Positions 40,101 through 48,131 of a stretch of DNA of 64,000 nucleotides are shown piece by piece. Below the pieces are notes generated by a model. That model saw only the letters and a list, made by a program, of their open reading frames with translations. It did no database searches and was not told the DNA's origin. Position 1 is the stretch's first letter, and every line of letters begins with the position of its first letter. The stretch lies in assembly GCF_901709675.1 (NCBI RefSeq), contig NC_051105.1, forward strand, positions 2,843,104 through 2,907,103, written 5' to 3'. This DNA comes from Syngnathus acus. Its lineage: Eukaryota; Chordata; Actinopteri; Syngnathiformes; Syngnathidae. The position numbers and the translations under genes are program-made.

Positions 40101-42584
40101 AGAGAGCCACAAGCCCTACCTCAGACAGAAGCGCCGCGGCTAAAAAGCGCTTTACTTTACAGGGCTTCAGTAACCTCAAAGCTCAGAAAGGTAACTGCAG
40201 CTCATTGTGTACCATCATGTCAGAACATCACACCTATTGTGGCAAGTTTGACATTTATTTACAAGTCGTGCAAGTTATGTTAAGGAGTTGTGGAAAAATA
40301 CTTTTATGCCGAATTAAGTCGACAGAGGGCGCCAGATCCGACAAGTTGAAGCGCAACACATACCGACCTCTTTCTGGACTGCCTTGTGAAACTAATATTT
40401 AGTCATCACCTTGGAAACAAATTATTAAATGTTTCTACATACCCCCTGCAATAATAATTTACTGCATTTGACATTTTCCCCACATATTTAACAATAAATG
40501 CCATAAAAATCTTCTAGGCAAAATAGTGAAAGTTAGTTTATCATTGTGCCGTCCAACACTGCATGCTTGCCTCCACAGAGCCACCGAGCACAGATGATAA
40601 AAGTTTCACCTTGCCCATCACCATTCTGCTGTGTCCAGGTATCACATAGCAGCATTAGCAGCGTCATTCAGTGCAGTTCTCTGTGCTTTTCCCGCCGCAG
40701 ATGTGACACGTTGATGGCAAAATAATAATATTAATTGTCCCTGAAAGACAATCTTCAGCATTCAGCTACACATGAGCTCTTCTCACCCAGTGTGTTGCGG
40801 AATAGTGGTTTAGATATAAGACGCCCTGTAATCCCAATGGTGCCCAGTGAAACTTGTGACGTTCTTGGATGCTCCCATCTGTGCTTCACACTGTAACCAA
40901 ATAGAGTCGGAAAAATTGCAGTCAATTATCACATCACTTGTGCTTGTTTAGGTGCTTCCCTACCTAGCACGTACGTACATGCCGTGGTCTTTCTTGCTCT
41001 GACACACAAACTGCTTTTGGGACATTTTTAGGATCCCCGACCAGCCCGGATCACAAGACTAAGCGGCAGAGTGACCCGACGCCGTTCGGCTTTAAAGGTA
41101 CCCTCCGTTTTTGGTGCATCCATCCACACACCTGCAAGGAGTGTCATTGACCGTTTTCTCAGATGCTGGTGGATGATGTCACTTTGTTAAACATTGCACA
41201 CGTGCACAGCACCAGCTTATTCGTACCTTTCATCTTCTCTGTTGGTGTAGTCATTGGCTTAAATAAGTAAACACTGCTGCACATGATAGAAATGCGTTGC
41301 GACTTGTTGGATTAGGTTCTTCCTTTTTTTATGTCAATCTAACTGCAGCTCACACTTTTCTTGAACCACACGCCCTGTGTTCTGCTTCCTCTTCTCTCCC
41401 CACAGGCTGGAACAAGTCTTCTCTCTCGATGGGTGCGTCGGAAGAGCAGGACGGCTACTCCAGCGGTGAGGATCCTCTCAACTCTGACCCAGAGGACGAG
41501 AGCCCCAAGAAGCTGGTGAGACTTGAGCAGATTTATGTTGATATGCACCCATGCTTAATCATACCTAGTCTTCTTTAGGGCTGGTTAGCATGTTTGCCTC
41601 ACAGGCGGATGATCTTCATTAAAGAACAGAAAAAGGGTCTGCTTACAATAGAATACTGTCTATTAGGTTGATGTTACAGTTAAAGGAGAAGTCAACCCCA
41701 AAATATTCCTTGAAATATGTTCTGTGTAGCCCAACTTCATGCTTCGTTTGTGGAAAATGAATTAAAGAGTAAAAATCGACCTGGTTTTATCCATTTCAGG
41801 GGTTGGCAATTTTGAAAATGACCTCACAGTTGCCAGTAAAATGATGTCGTTTTCATATGATTTATAGATTGTGTTAGCAACTTTTGATGTGTATATCTTT
41901 GCAAACAGTGCACTGGTAAATACACGGCGACGGGCGACTACGAGGGTTCCACCCAAGAGCTAGCGGTGAAAAGCGGCGACGTAGTGGAGTTAGTGAAGGA
42001 GGGGGAGAATGGACAGTGGTGAGTCCGACTTGCCATCTTCAAGTGTCCATCCAATTCACACATCATGCTTATCTGGATGTGTTTGTTGCAGGTTAGTACG
42101 TAACCTGAACACCTCCACAGAGGGCTGGATGGCCACTGCAAATTTGGTTACCCTCATTGCAAAGTCCAAGTCGTGCCAGTCACTCACCAGCTCAGGTACT
42201 CGAGTAACTCAACACAGATGGACAGAAAGGGTGGGAACGTACCGCCTGCGATACAGTAAAAGTCTGTGAATAATGATATATGAATGAATGATGAATAACA
42301 ATAATGATCCAGCCAAGATGTTTTTGGTTAGTGGTAGACATGCACAAGCATGGTGCCAATTAGAATGGATCAATGGTAACTGCCATAGTTTTGTGTTAAT
42401 TAAACCTGAAAGCCCAATAATCACATCCACTATACATTGTTTTCAAAGTTTTAAATTTAACATCCTACAATCATTCACTCTTCTCTGTGGGTGTGTTGAA
42501 ACAGAAGGCAGTGGATCAGGACACCTCAGCACATCATCCAGTTGCAGCGAAACCTGCACGCCTTTTACGGACATCAAATCCTGA
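7081..42584 (+). CDS. mcf2l: mcf2l, Dbl-family Rho guanine nucleotide exchange factor (complete, ~32 coding exons)
   Basis: The product is an MCF2L (Dbs/OST) homologue, a cytosolic and membrane-associated exchange factor that in mammals loads GTP onto RhoA, Rac1 or Cdc42. From the distal first exon (9445-9601) I joined 31 further exons; every junction keeps phase and the frame ends at TGA 42582-42584, giving 1195 aa. The alternative first exon (7081-7159) gives 1169 aa. Human MCF2L is of similar size. Domain order: CRAL-TRIO/Sec14 (~75-225), spectrin-like region (~330-530), DH (~628-815), PH (~820-945), Ser/Lys-rich linker (~947-1098), SH3 (~1105-1165), Ser-rich tail ending TDIKS. Oddities: an 11.6-kb intron filled by a satellite composite within the DH code, a GC-AG intron after 39144, and a hammerhead-bearing insertion in the 20346-21651 intron. 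Paralogues (mcf2, mcf2l2, or an a/b fish copy) were considered; residue matches favour MCF2L. Exon coordinates are in the block entries. Confidence 0.93.
9445..9601 (+). CDS. mcf2l: mcf2l alternative first coding exon B
   Basis: ATG at 9445 starts MSLHEFLREGGEASYRIMNR and runs 52 codons to GAT G|GTAAGA (9601/9602), a strong donor. The leftover G plus AT from the exon at 16371 makes GAT, giving ...REWD-DEIMQLD; the DEIM match to human MCF2L begins exactly here. Phase and donor quality make this the better supported N-terminus. The region upstream (8950-9444) is less AT-rich than its surroundings, as a promoter and 5' UTR might be. Confidence 0.65.
11105..11482. mobile_element. Foldback MITE remnant (piggyBac-like TTAA end) in an mcf2l intron
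   Basis: Two arms, about 11147-11222 and 11252-11326, are imperfect inverted repeats. They share GGCCATTTT..ACTTGCTGTC and the perfect pair GTCACAACCAATCAC/GTGATTGGTTGTGAC. The sequence continues to a terminus reading GGGTTGACTTCCCCTTTAA at about 11455-11473. A second terminus of the same kind (TTAAAGGAGAAGTCAACCCC) starts at about 41681. TTAA ends suggest a piggyBac-type nonautonomous element; no transposase code is present. Confidence 0.55.
12221..12300. repeat. 40-bp tandem duplication
   Basis: ATAGAACTTTGTTTTCTAGT starts at 12221 and again at 12261; the following 20 bases also repeat with a few changes. Intronic, with no coding role seen. Confidence 0.9.
12770..13456 (+). CDS. Unrecognised 228-codon open frame inside an mcf2l intron
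   Basis: This is the longest isolated open frame in the window. The first ~130 codons look coding: acidic and polar, with SGSFVDLDLDSGFC, LERLNLVELAKRRELDGLV, the basic KKRQRRKEE, and a Cys/His/Trp-rich FSCYCHWLCG. The last ~90 codons resemble translated noncoding DNA. A GT follows the CHWLCG codons (GTGTG|GTAGGTG near 13168), so it could be an exon, part of a retro- or transposon-derived gene, or an exapted fragment. I do not recognise the family. No promoter or poly(A) signal was identified. Confidence 0.3.
   Translation: MMKCSQQAWSSRMEAGKVSDSGSFVDLDLDSGFCNEVDSGLQSTVRLERLNLVELAKRRELDGLVITRSANGKKRQRRKEESNMEVDSGSEQQWSGSLHVCLQPVEESWDHVCISLEEVEKYSRFSCYCHWLCGRCIFLPVLSVIHTERFIRSTFMLHPLSKICTGNVLKWHFHICNFHTSVKNKIDSHIGQLRACCFDCTPTDLLLLLLFKISVSIENTTDLNLDSR
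15515..15842 (+). mobile_element. tRNA-derived SINE (full-length)
   Basis: The head is tRNA-like, with an A-box region TGGCCTAGTGGTAGAGTGTCC and a B-box GGTTCAAACCC. A conserved body follows (CTATAAAAATGGGACCCATT, TTCCCGAGCGCGGCACCGC, CAAATTTCACCACACCCAGG) and a 3' tail of (CTTTAAT)n at 15812-15841. TATTAGCAT occurs just before (15504) and just after (15853), possibly a target-site duplication. A truncated copy lies on the - strand at 57078-57195, and a 3' fragment at 57996-58050. Confidence 0.85.
16028..16165. repeat. Two joined transposon termini
   Basis: CCGTATTTTCCGGACTATAAG at 16028 is a known interspersed terminus, also seen inverted at about 58600-58636. It is followed by CCGGCCCGCGGGCCAAATCC, a hAT-like terminus motif. 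Neither has a full element attached, so they look like nested remnants. Confidence 0.5.
16371..21963 (+). CDS. mcf2l: mcf2l exons encoding the Sec14/CRAL-TRIO lipid-binding domain
   Basis: Exons: 16371-16454, 17960-18074, 20255-20345, 21652-21771, 21847-21963. Visible matches to MCF2L: GSPIIVFPEFPAFSEI, DVGFILVIDRRQDRW, NLQLVLVLRPTTLFQRTLSD, VIMLSSVSELHSYID, QLSQDLGGT.AYCHEKWI. This is the Sec14-like module that in Dbs binds phosphoinositides and restrains exchange activity. All borders are GT-AG with good polypyrimidine tracts. Exon phases run 1,1,2,0,0,0 across the block. Confidence 0.93.
17786..17866 (+). repeat. tRNA-like head fragment of the 4672 repeat family
   Basis: GGGGCGGCACGGTGGCCGAC, then TGGTTAGCACGTCCGCCTCA and a degraded B-box (GGTTTGATTCC). 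It lies about 90 bp upstream of an mcf2l exon (17960). Confidence 0.7.
20858..20970 (-). mobile_element. 113-bp insertion carrying a hammerhead ribozyme, with 14-bp target-site duplication
   Basis: ATTTCCTTTCTATT occurs at 20844-20857 and again, without mismatch, at 20971-20984. The 113 bp between contain almost nothing but the ribozyme and short flanks. A perfect 14-bp duplication points to recent insertion by target-primed reverse transcription or a similar cut. Known relatives would be the short retrotransposed hammerhead units linked to Penelope-like elements (inference). No reverse transcriptase code is nearby. Confidence 0.7.
20892..20962 (-). ncRNA. Type I hammerhead ribozyme motif
   Basis: Read on the - strand. 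Stem I 5' strand AGGTTCAT (20961-20954), internal loop, and CCT (20943-20941). Core CTGATGA (20940-20934), then one extra A. Stem II GGCGG/CCGCC with loop AAGAAC. Core GAAA (20916-20913), a very short stem III (AC-AT-GT), and cleavage-site C (20907). Then AGG pairs with CCT, and ATGAACCT (20900-20893) closes stem I. Every invariant core base of a hammerhead is present. The deviation is the extra A between the core and stem II. Tiny stem III and an internal loop in stem I are typical of hammerheads in Penelope-like retroelements. Confidence 0.7.
22522..24641 (+). CDS. mcf2l: mcf2l exons encoding the spectrin-like region and linker
   Basis: Exons: 22522-22671, 22754-22878, 23196-23310, 23383-23502, 23627-23818, 23898-24089, 24160-24319, 24432-24490, 24556-24641. 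Recognisable stretches include MAQALQSFGAELAETELPN, AFDEFWAKHRAKLEQCLQL, KWCDDGIYLLASQPVDKCQS and AAKQTRPVQPVAPRPEA. The block predicts helical, coiled-coil-like repeats that in this family link Sec14 to DH. The last two exons are Ser/Glu/Arg-rich linker (SLSEEEENLAVLR). Introns are short (75-320 bp), unlike the long introns at the 5' end. Confidence 0.93.
25012..37961 (+). CDS. mcf2l: mcf2l exons encoding the DH (RhoGEF) catalytic domain
   Basis: Exons: 25012-25078, 25155-25270, 25824-25893, 25965-26057, 37650-37742, 37836-37961. The protein reads HVMNELLETERAYVEELL, then EMDNAAMAHLIPTHLQNKK, FGNMPEIYHFH, YCHNKPRSESLWRQC, LGLDSYLLKPVQRITKYQLL and LKAVNDSMHLIAITGY. These cover conserved regions CR1, CR2 and CR3 of Dbl proteins, including the LLKPVQRITKYQLLLK helix that forms the GTPase interface. 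The intron between 26057 and 37650 (11.6 kb) splits the domain and holds the satellite composite; both its splice sites and the reading frame are intact. Confidence 0.95.
26110..26653 (+). mobile_element. hAT-like MITE, copy 1 (544 bp)
   Basis: Begins TAGGGGTGTAAATCGCGGGT and ends CCTTACACCCCTA. Rich in ATCGAT/CGATA motifs near both ends. The middle is GC-richer, and the 85-codon open frame at 26347 is present in both copies but resembles no protein I know. It is 8 bp longer than copy 2, owing to ATTAATCG near 26617. Confidence 0.8.
26654..37082. repeat. Telomere-like TTAGGG-rich satellite with 1087-bp higher-order repeat
   Basis: About 10.4 kb of GTTAGGG runs interleaved with CTAACTAGGCTTTCAAAACT and CCAACGAGGGTTTCAAACTA segments. 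The anchor GGAGTTTTGCCATCGCTAAT (one copy with GGTG) recurs about 30 times, with alternating spacings near 326, 377 and 384-400 bp. In the middle three monomers form a 1087-bp unit: anchors at 29311, 30398, 31485 and at 29688, 30775, 31862 are exactly 1087 apart. Right of about 36570 the monomers shrink to ~210 bp and diverge, typical of an array edge. Repeated ~64-76 aa open frames on the - strand (METLVGNPNP...) and their + strand partners are low-complexity products of the repeat, not genes. Confidence 0.95.
37083..37618 (+). mobile_element. hAT-like MITE, copy 2 (536 bp)
   Basis: Same orientation and near-identical to the copy at 26110, with scattered point differences and the 8-bp deletion. 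Ends with an intact GTTACACCCCTA followed by the target-site duplicate TTTGACAT. Confidence 0.8.
38750..39310 (+). CDS. mcf2l: mcf2l exons encoding the PH domain
   Basis: Exons: 38750-38971, 39052-39144, 39232-39310. The peptide reads LSELGKLLMQGSFSVWTEHK, ARFKPMQRHIFLHEKALLFC, VGITENAKGDNKKFEIWC, EEVYIVQ|APSAEVKTTWVKEI. This is the Dbl-type PH domain next to DH, with the typical final helix Trp (TTWVKEIRKVL). The intron 39145-39231 starts with GC rather than GT (CAG|GCAGGA); the VQ|AP join matches the mammalian protein exactly. Confidence 0.93.
39671..42584 (+). CDS. mcf2l: mcf2l exons encoding the linker, SH3 domain and C-terminal tail
   Basis: Exons: 39671-39743, 39810-39922, 40101-40190, 41032-41097, 41406-41515, 41909-42018, 42092-42195, 42505-42584. 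The linker contains KKRFTLQGFSNLKAQK and KRQSDPTPFGFKGWNKSS, both reminiscent of mammalian MCF2L isoforms. The acidic stretch GYSSGEDPLNSDPEDESPK precedes an SH3 (KYTATGDYEGSTQELAVKSG, then DVVELVKEGENGQW and EGWMATANLV). The tail GSGSGHLSTSSSCSETC ends TDIKS. Exon 40101-40190 is cassette-like (90 bp, phase 1 at both ends) and could be skipped without a frameshift; so could 41032-41097 (66 bp). Confidence 0.9.
41681..41870. repeat. piggyBac-like MITE fragment
   Basis: Starts TTAAAGGAGAAGTCAACCCC, matching inverted the terminus at about 11455-11473, and fades before the mcf2l exon at 41909. Confidence 0.5.
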
Positions 42585-43945
42585 GCCGGCCAGCACCTCC
42601 CTCATGTGTACCCACCCACGCCACTCCCTCTCTCCTGAAATGTCTTGTGGCTGTCGTGTCCGTATGTGTTAACATTGATAGCTACCATTAAAACCAGCAT
42701 CTTTTCACTCATCCACATACAAGCATCCTGCACCCTAAACTGGAGGAACATAGTCTATTTTAATGGCGTACAGTATTACTGTATGTAACGGTGATGTTAT
42801 AGATGTAACGGGCCAGCAGGACTGATCTCAGTTAATGCATCTATTGATGGAAGTGGGCCAGCAGGACTGATCTCAGTTAATGCATCTAATGGTGGAAGTG
42901 GACCACCCCTATTACATCACACATGAATTACTGTAAAATCCAGTGAAAAGCACCTGTCTTTTGCAAAAAAAAAAAAATCTAAAACCAAGGAGGCTTTAAT
43001 AAGCAATGAAAATCTTAAACATTGTTTAAATGTTTACTCGTACAATGGCCAGTACCAAGGGCTTGTAAAAATCTGATTTTTAGCACATTTTTTACACAGT
43101 GTAACTCGATTTGCTTTACTTACTGTAATTAAATACAACATTTGAAAGCAATTACAGAGTTAAGAGATTTAAAAGCAATGTCAAGAAAAAAAAAATAGCG
43201 TACAAAAATTGCTTAAGTGCATGAGCAAGATTTGAATCCCTTCAATGACCGTAATCATAGATATGGGAGAAAAGCATCGTTTAAAACCTGGATTTATAAG
43301 CATTTACACTTTATTGGTATGTTTTGAAACTATATTCATTCATATGATTCACCCTGATAAAAGATATCGGCCTATCTGGGGGGATTTATTATACACAAGA
43401 GAAAAAAATAACTTTTTAAGGGTGCTTGTGGGGTATTAAGCATGGGTGTATTATTCATAGGATTTTTACAGTAATTCCACTCCAAGAGCACATTTTAAAG
43501 TGACAATTACAAACAGCTTATTTTGCTGCTGTATTACATATTTATTTGTAAGAAATGCAACAAAAACACAAATGTTGCTTTACTCACTTTATCTTCTAAT
43601 ATCTTATTTTTGTACTACTTTGTTTGTCCTTCTCTGTCATTAGAATATTTTTCCATCTGTGTATTTCATGGACACTAAAATCTACAAAAGTGTCATAATC
43701 AGAGGTGACTTGTATAGCGCTAACTTATTCCCTTCATGCTCTGAATGTAGATATTATTAATGCCTGTCACAAGATGTTTATTATTGGAGCTGCTATACTG
43801 TACATTATTTATGGTGATGTCACTGCCCTGTGACTTTTTAAAAATATATATGTATAAAAAGAAAACTTGATGATTATAAACTCGTGTTTTGTTGTTTTTG
43901 TGAATATGTTTCAAAATAAAAATAATAAATCAGACTGGTTGTGTA
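42585..43945 (+). other. mcf2l: mcf2l 3' UTR with poly(A) signal at 43915-43920
   Basis: AT-rich sequence after the mcf2l stop. AATAAA at 43915-43920, with a second AATAAA-like run just after, is the first strong signal in a sensible position. A 45-bp tandem duplication (GGCCAGCAGGACTGATCTCA at 42811 and 42856) lies in the first 300 bp. The UTR end is inferred. Confidence 0.55.
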
Positions 43946-43964
43946 AATAAATTAGTTCATCCGG

Positions 43965-44100
43965 TCCTCTTGGTATCTCTCCCTCACAGTTGTGAGGTTC
44001 AGTGTTCAAATCTGGCTGGACTGAGGCCTGACTGTGTTTGCGTGCTCTGCACTCAATTCTCCTCCCACATTCCTAAAACATTCATGTTATGTTGAATCCA
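43965..44100 (+). repeat. Degraded copy of the 4672 repeat family
   Basis: Reads CTCACAGTTGTGAGGTTCAG, GTTCAAATCTGGCTGGACTG and later TCCTCCCACATTCCTAAAAC, matching the complement of the 4672-5025 element with many changes. Confidence 0.55.
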
Positions 44101-44118
44101 TTGGTTTGAAATATTCGG

Positions 44119-47100
44119 TGAACGATTCTTTTGAACAAATCTTTTGAGTGAACCGATTCTAAAGATTCAGTTCACTTTAAACTGGAATGCACCTCACTAG
44201 TACAAAAGAGTGCAGACAGTCAAGTGTAGCCAGGTTGAAGTAGCCGACTGGTTAGGGACATGGGCTCTTATTCGGTAAGAACTTGGTTCAAGCCCAGATG
44301 TATGCATCTACCTGTATCTGCTTTTAAACATGGAACCTCACTTTGTATGCGTCTTTTAGGTTTAGCTCCTGCAGAACGTGAAAATGAACAAAATCTTTTC
44401 ACGCAGGTGTGTTTCGTTTCGTTTATTTCAAACGTGAAAAAAGAATAAGATTATTGTACACAATGAAAAGACATGACAAAATACATGCATATACATATAT
44501 ACACATACAGACATACCTACATGAAAAGTTTTTGGTCACTTTCACGTTCCGCAGGAGCTAAAACTTTTCACGCAGGTGCGCTTAACGAGGGAATCACACA
44601 GACACTCCAGTAGGTACACTGCCATTTTCAAGTGTACCTAATAACAGGCCACTTTATTAGGGAAATATCACTGTCAAAGGTCACAGGTGTCAAGCTCTAG
44701 TCCTCGGGGCCGCGTTCCAACATGTTTTCCAAGTGACCCTCGTTAAGCGCACCTGCGTGAAAAGTTTTAGCTCCTTTCACGTTCCACAGCAGCTAAAAGT
44801 TTTCACGCAGGTGCACTTAACGAGGGAATCACACGGACACTCCATTAGGTACACCGCCATTTTCAAGTGTACCTAATAACAGGTCACTTTATTAGGGAAA
44901 TATCACAGTCAAAGGTCACAGGTGTCAAGCTCTAGTCCTCGGGGCCGCGTTCCAACATGTTTTCCAAGTGACCCTCGTTAAGCGCACCTGCGTGAAAAGT
45001 TTTAGCTCCTTTCACGTTCCACAGGAGCTAAAACTTTTCACGCAGGTGCACTTAACGAGGGAATCACACAGACACTCCATTAGGTACACCGCCATTTTCA
45101 AGTGTACCTAATAACAGGTCACTTTATTAGGGAAATATCACAGTCAAAGGTCACAGGTGTCAAGCTCTAGTCCTCGGGGCCGCGTTCCAACATGTTTTCC
45201 AAGTGACCCTCGTTAAGCGCACCTGCGTGAAAAGTTTTAGCTCCTTTCACGTTCCACAGGAGCTAAAACTTTTCACGCAGGTGCGCTTAACGAGGGAATC
45301 ACACGGACACTCCATTAGGTACACTGCCATTTTCAAGTGTACCTAATAACAGGCCACTTTATTAGGGAAATATCACGGTCAAAGGTCACAGGTGTCAAGC
45401 TCTAGTCCTCGGGGCCGCGTTCCAACATGTTTTCCAAGTGACCCTCGTTAAGCGCACCTGCGTGAAAAGTTTTAGCTCCTTTCACGTTCCACAGCAGCTA
45501 AAACTTTTCACGCAGGTGCACTTAACGAGGGAATCACACGGACACTCCATTAGGTACACCGCCATTTTCAAGTGTACCTAATAACAGGTCACTTTATTAG
45601 GGAAATATCACAGTCAAAGGTCACAGGTGTCAAGCTCTAGTCCTCGGGGCCGCGTTCCAACATGTTTTCCAAGTGACCCTCGTTAAGCGCACCTGCGTGA
45701 AAAGTTTTAGCTCCTTTCACGTTCCACAGCAGCTAAAACTTTTCACGCAGGTGCACTTAACGAGGGAATCACACGGACACTCCATTAGGTACACCGCCAT
45801 TTTCAAGTGTACCTAATAACAGGTCACTTTATTAGGGAAATATCACAGTCAAAGGTCACAGGTGTCAAGCTCTAGTCCTCGGGGCCGCGTTCCAACATGT
45901 TTTCCAAGTGACCCTCGTTAAGCGCACCTGCGTGAAAAGTTTTAGCTCCTTTCACGTTCCACAGCAGCTAAAAGTTTTCACGCAGGTGCACTTAACGAGG
46001 GAATCACACGGACACTCCATTAGGTACACCGCCATTTTCAAGTGTACCTAATAACAGGTCACTTTATTAGGGAAATATCACAGTCAAAGGTCACAGGTGT
46101 CAAGCTCTAGTCCTCGGGGCCGCGTTCCAACATGTTTTCCAAGTGACCCTCGTTAAGCGCACCTGCGTGAAAAGTTTTAGCTCCTTTCACGTTCTGCAGT
46201 AGCTAAAACTTTTCACGCAGGTGCACTTAACGAGGGAATCACACGGACACTCCATTAGGTACACCACCATTTTCAAGTGTACCTAATAACAGGTCACTTT
46301 ATTAGGGAAATATCACAGTCAAAGGTCACAGGTGTCAAGCTCTAGTCCTCGGGGCCGCGTTCCAACATGTTTTCCAAGTGACCCTCGTTACGCGCACCTG
46401 CGTGAAAAGTTTTAGCTCCTTTCACGTTCCACAGGAGCTAAAACTTTTCACGCAGGTGCACTTAACGAGGGAATCACACGGACACTCCATTAGGTACACC
46501 GCCATTGTCAAGTGTACCTAATAACAGGCCACGTTATTAGGGAAATATCATGGTCAAAGGTCACAGGTGTCAAGCTCTAGTCCATGGGGCCGCGTTCCAA
46601 CATGTTTTCCAAGTGACCCTCGTTAAGCGCACCTGCGTGAAAAGTTTTAGCTCCTTTCACGTTCCACAGGAGCTAAAACTTTTCACGCAGGTGCACTTAA
46701 CGAGGGAATCACACGGACACTCCATTAGGTACACCGCCATTTTCAAGTGTACCTAATAACAGGTCACTTTATTAGGGAAATATCACAATCAAAGGTCACA
46801 GGTGTCAAGCTCTAGTCCTCGGGGCCGCGTTCCAACATGTTTTCCAAGTGACCCTCGTTAAGCGCACCTGCGTGAAAAGTTTTAGCTCCTTTCACGTTCC
46901 ACAGCAGCTAAAACTTTTCACGCAGGTGCACTTAACGAGGGAATCACACGGACACTCCATTAGGTACACCGCCATTTTTCAAGTGTACCTAACAGGCCAC
47001 TTTATTAGGAAAATATGGTCAAAGGTCACAGGTGTCAAGCTCTAGTCCTCGGGGCCGCATTCCAACGTTTTCCAAGTTACCCTCGTTAAATACACCTGCG

Positions 47101-47383
47101 TGAAAAGATTTTATTCATTTTCACGTTCTACAGGAGCTCAACGTAAAAAACGCATACAAAGTAAGGTTCCAAGTTTAAAAGCAGATTTAGGTAGATGCGT
47201 ACACCTGGACTCGAACCAAGGTCGTAACGAGTTAGAGCCCATGTCACTAACCAGTCGACTATTTCGACTTAGCTGCTCATGGCTTTCTCCACTTTCTTGT
47301 ACTAGTGACGTGCATTCCAGTTTAAAGTGAACTGGATCTTTAGAATCGGTTCACTCAAAAGGTTTGTGCAAAAGAATCGTTCG
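44119..47383. mobile_element. Foldback element with ~300-bp terminal inverted repeats and internal hairpin satellite
   Basis: The left arm (about 44119-44412) begins GAACGATTCTTTTGAACAAA. The right arm (about 47085-47383) is its inverted partner, ending AAAAGAATCGTTC. Shared blocks in order from the outside: GAGTGAACCGATTCTAAAGA, TCACTTTAAACTGGAATGCA, GACTGGTTAG.GACATGGGCTC, CTTGGTTC.AG.CC, CTGCTTTTAAAC, ACTTTGTATGCG, ATCTTTTCACGCAGGTGT. Between them lie a ~130-bp unique spacer (44413-44545) and the 235-bp array. No transposase code and no clear target-site duplication were seen. The arms contain tRNA-like boxes. Confidence 0.75.
44552..47133. repeat. 235-bp tandem repeat, 11 copies, hairpin-forming
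   Basis: CGCAGGTGC recurs at 44571, 44806, 45041, 45276, 45511, 45746, 45981, 46216, 46451, 46686 and 46921, always exactly 235 bp apart. Units are nearly identical, with variation at a few sites (CAGGAGCT or CAGCAGCT at the loop; CGCTT or CACTT). The last unit diverges and merges into the right inverted arm. Each unit also holds the small palindrome AGGTACAC...GTGTACCT. Two short open frames near 46550-47045 are repeat artefacts. Confidence 0.95.
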
Positions 47384-47385
47384 CT

Positions 47386-48131
47386 ACACTTTCTTATTTA
47401 TTTATTCTTATTTTTTACGTTAAGTACACCGCCATTTTCAGGTTCGTTCGCGATGATTCACGAGTGAGTGACAGACAACGTTGCTGCTATGCCAGCCGAC
47501 ACGTTATGCCGACATTGATGTTTTAATTTTGTATTTGTTGGTTTGTAGTTGATGGTATACCGAATGTGTTTGTGTTTGAATAAAAGGTTGGGGGAAAAAA
47601 TCCGTTATGCCGACATTTGTTATTTTGGGGGACACCAACTCATAACAACGTAAAACACATATTGTCATATAAAGCAGTTAACCAAATGTCTGACTTTTAT
47701 GTTTTAATTGGCGAATATAAAAACAAGGAATAAAACACCAGACAAGTTTTAAAATAAATGTTTATTAAAAATATTAAAAGTAAATTTCAAACCAGCAATC
47801 CAATGTGAAATTGCAGTAGATATATTGGATAACAATATTTAGGCGTATATATGCCTACACGTTATTTTAAGTGTTATAAAATCAAGATTACCCAATGAGA
47901 AGCATAATCTCCCCTTTGTTGCATAACGGCGCATCCCTTCATGCAATAAAGTTAGCCGTTAGCTTGGAGAAGAAGCCCATAAAAGTGGTGTGAGTGGTTC
48001 TCTCTTTTCTTCTTCGTTGTTTCACGGCGAGGTTGCACCAGCTTCAATGGGCATTACTGACACCTACTGGTTGTAGTCATTTGAACTTACGAGCCAACAC
48101 TTCAGTACACTCCTCCAGAAAAACAACAAAC
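47386..48131. other. AT-rich spacer before the BED-containing gene
   Basis: No gene supported. Contains a stray fragment of the 235-bp unit (AAGTACACCGCCATTTTCAG near 47422) and AT-rich DNA at 47640-47870. The last 150 bp may hold a promoter and 5' UTR for the following gene. Confidence 0.4.

Noticed and set aside
44552-47133. CRISPR array
   Set aside because: The 235-bp period has no unique spacers, and the setting is a vertebrate genome.
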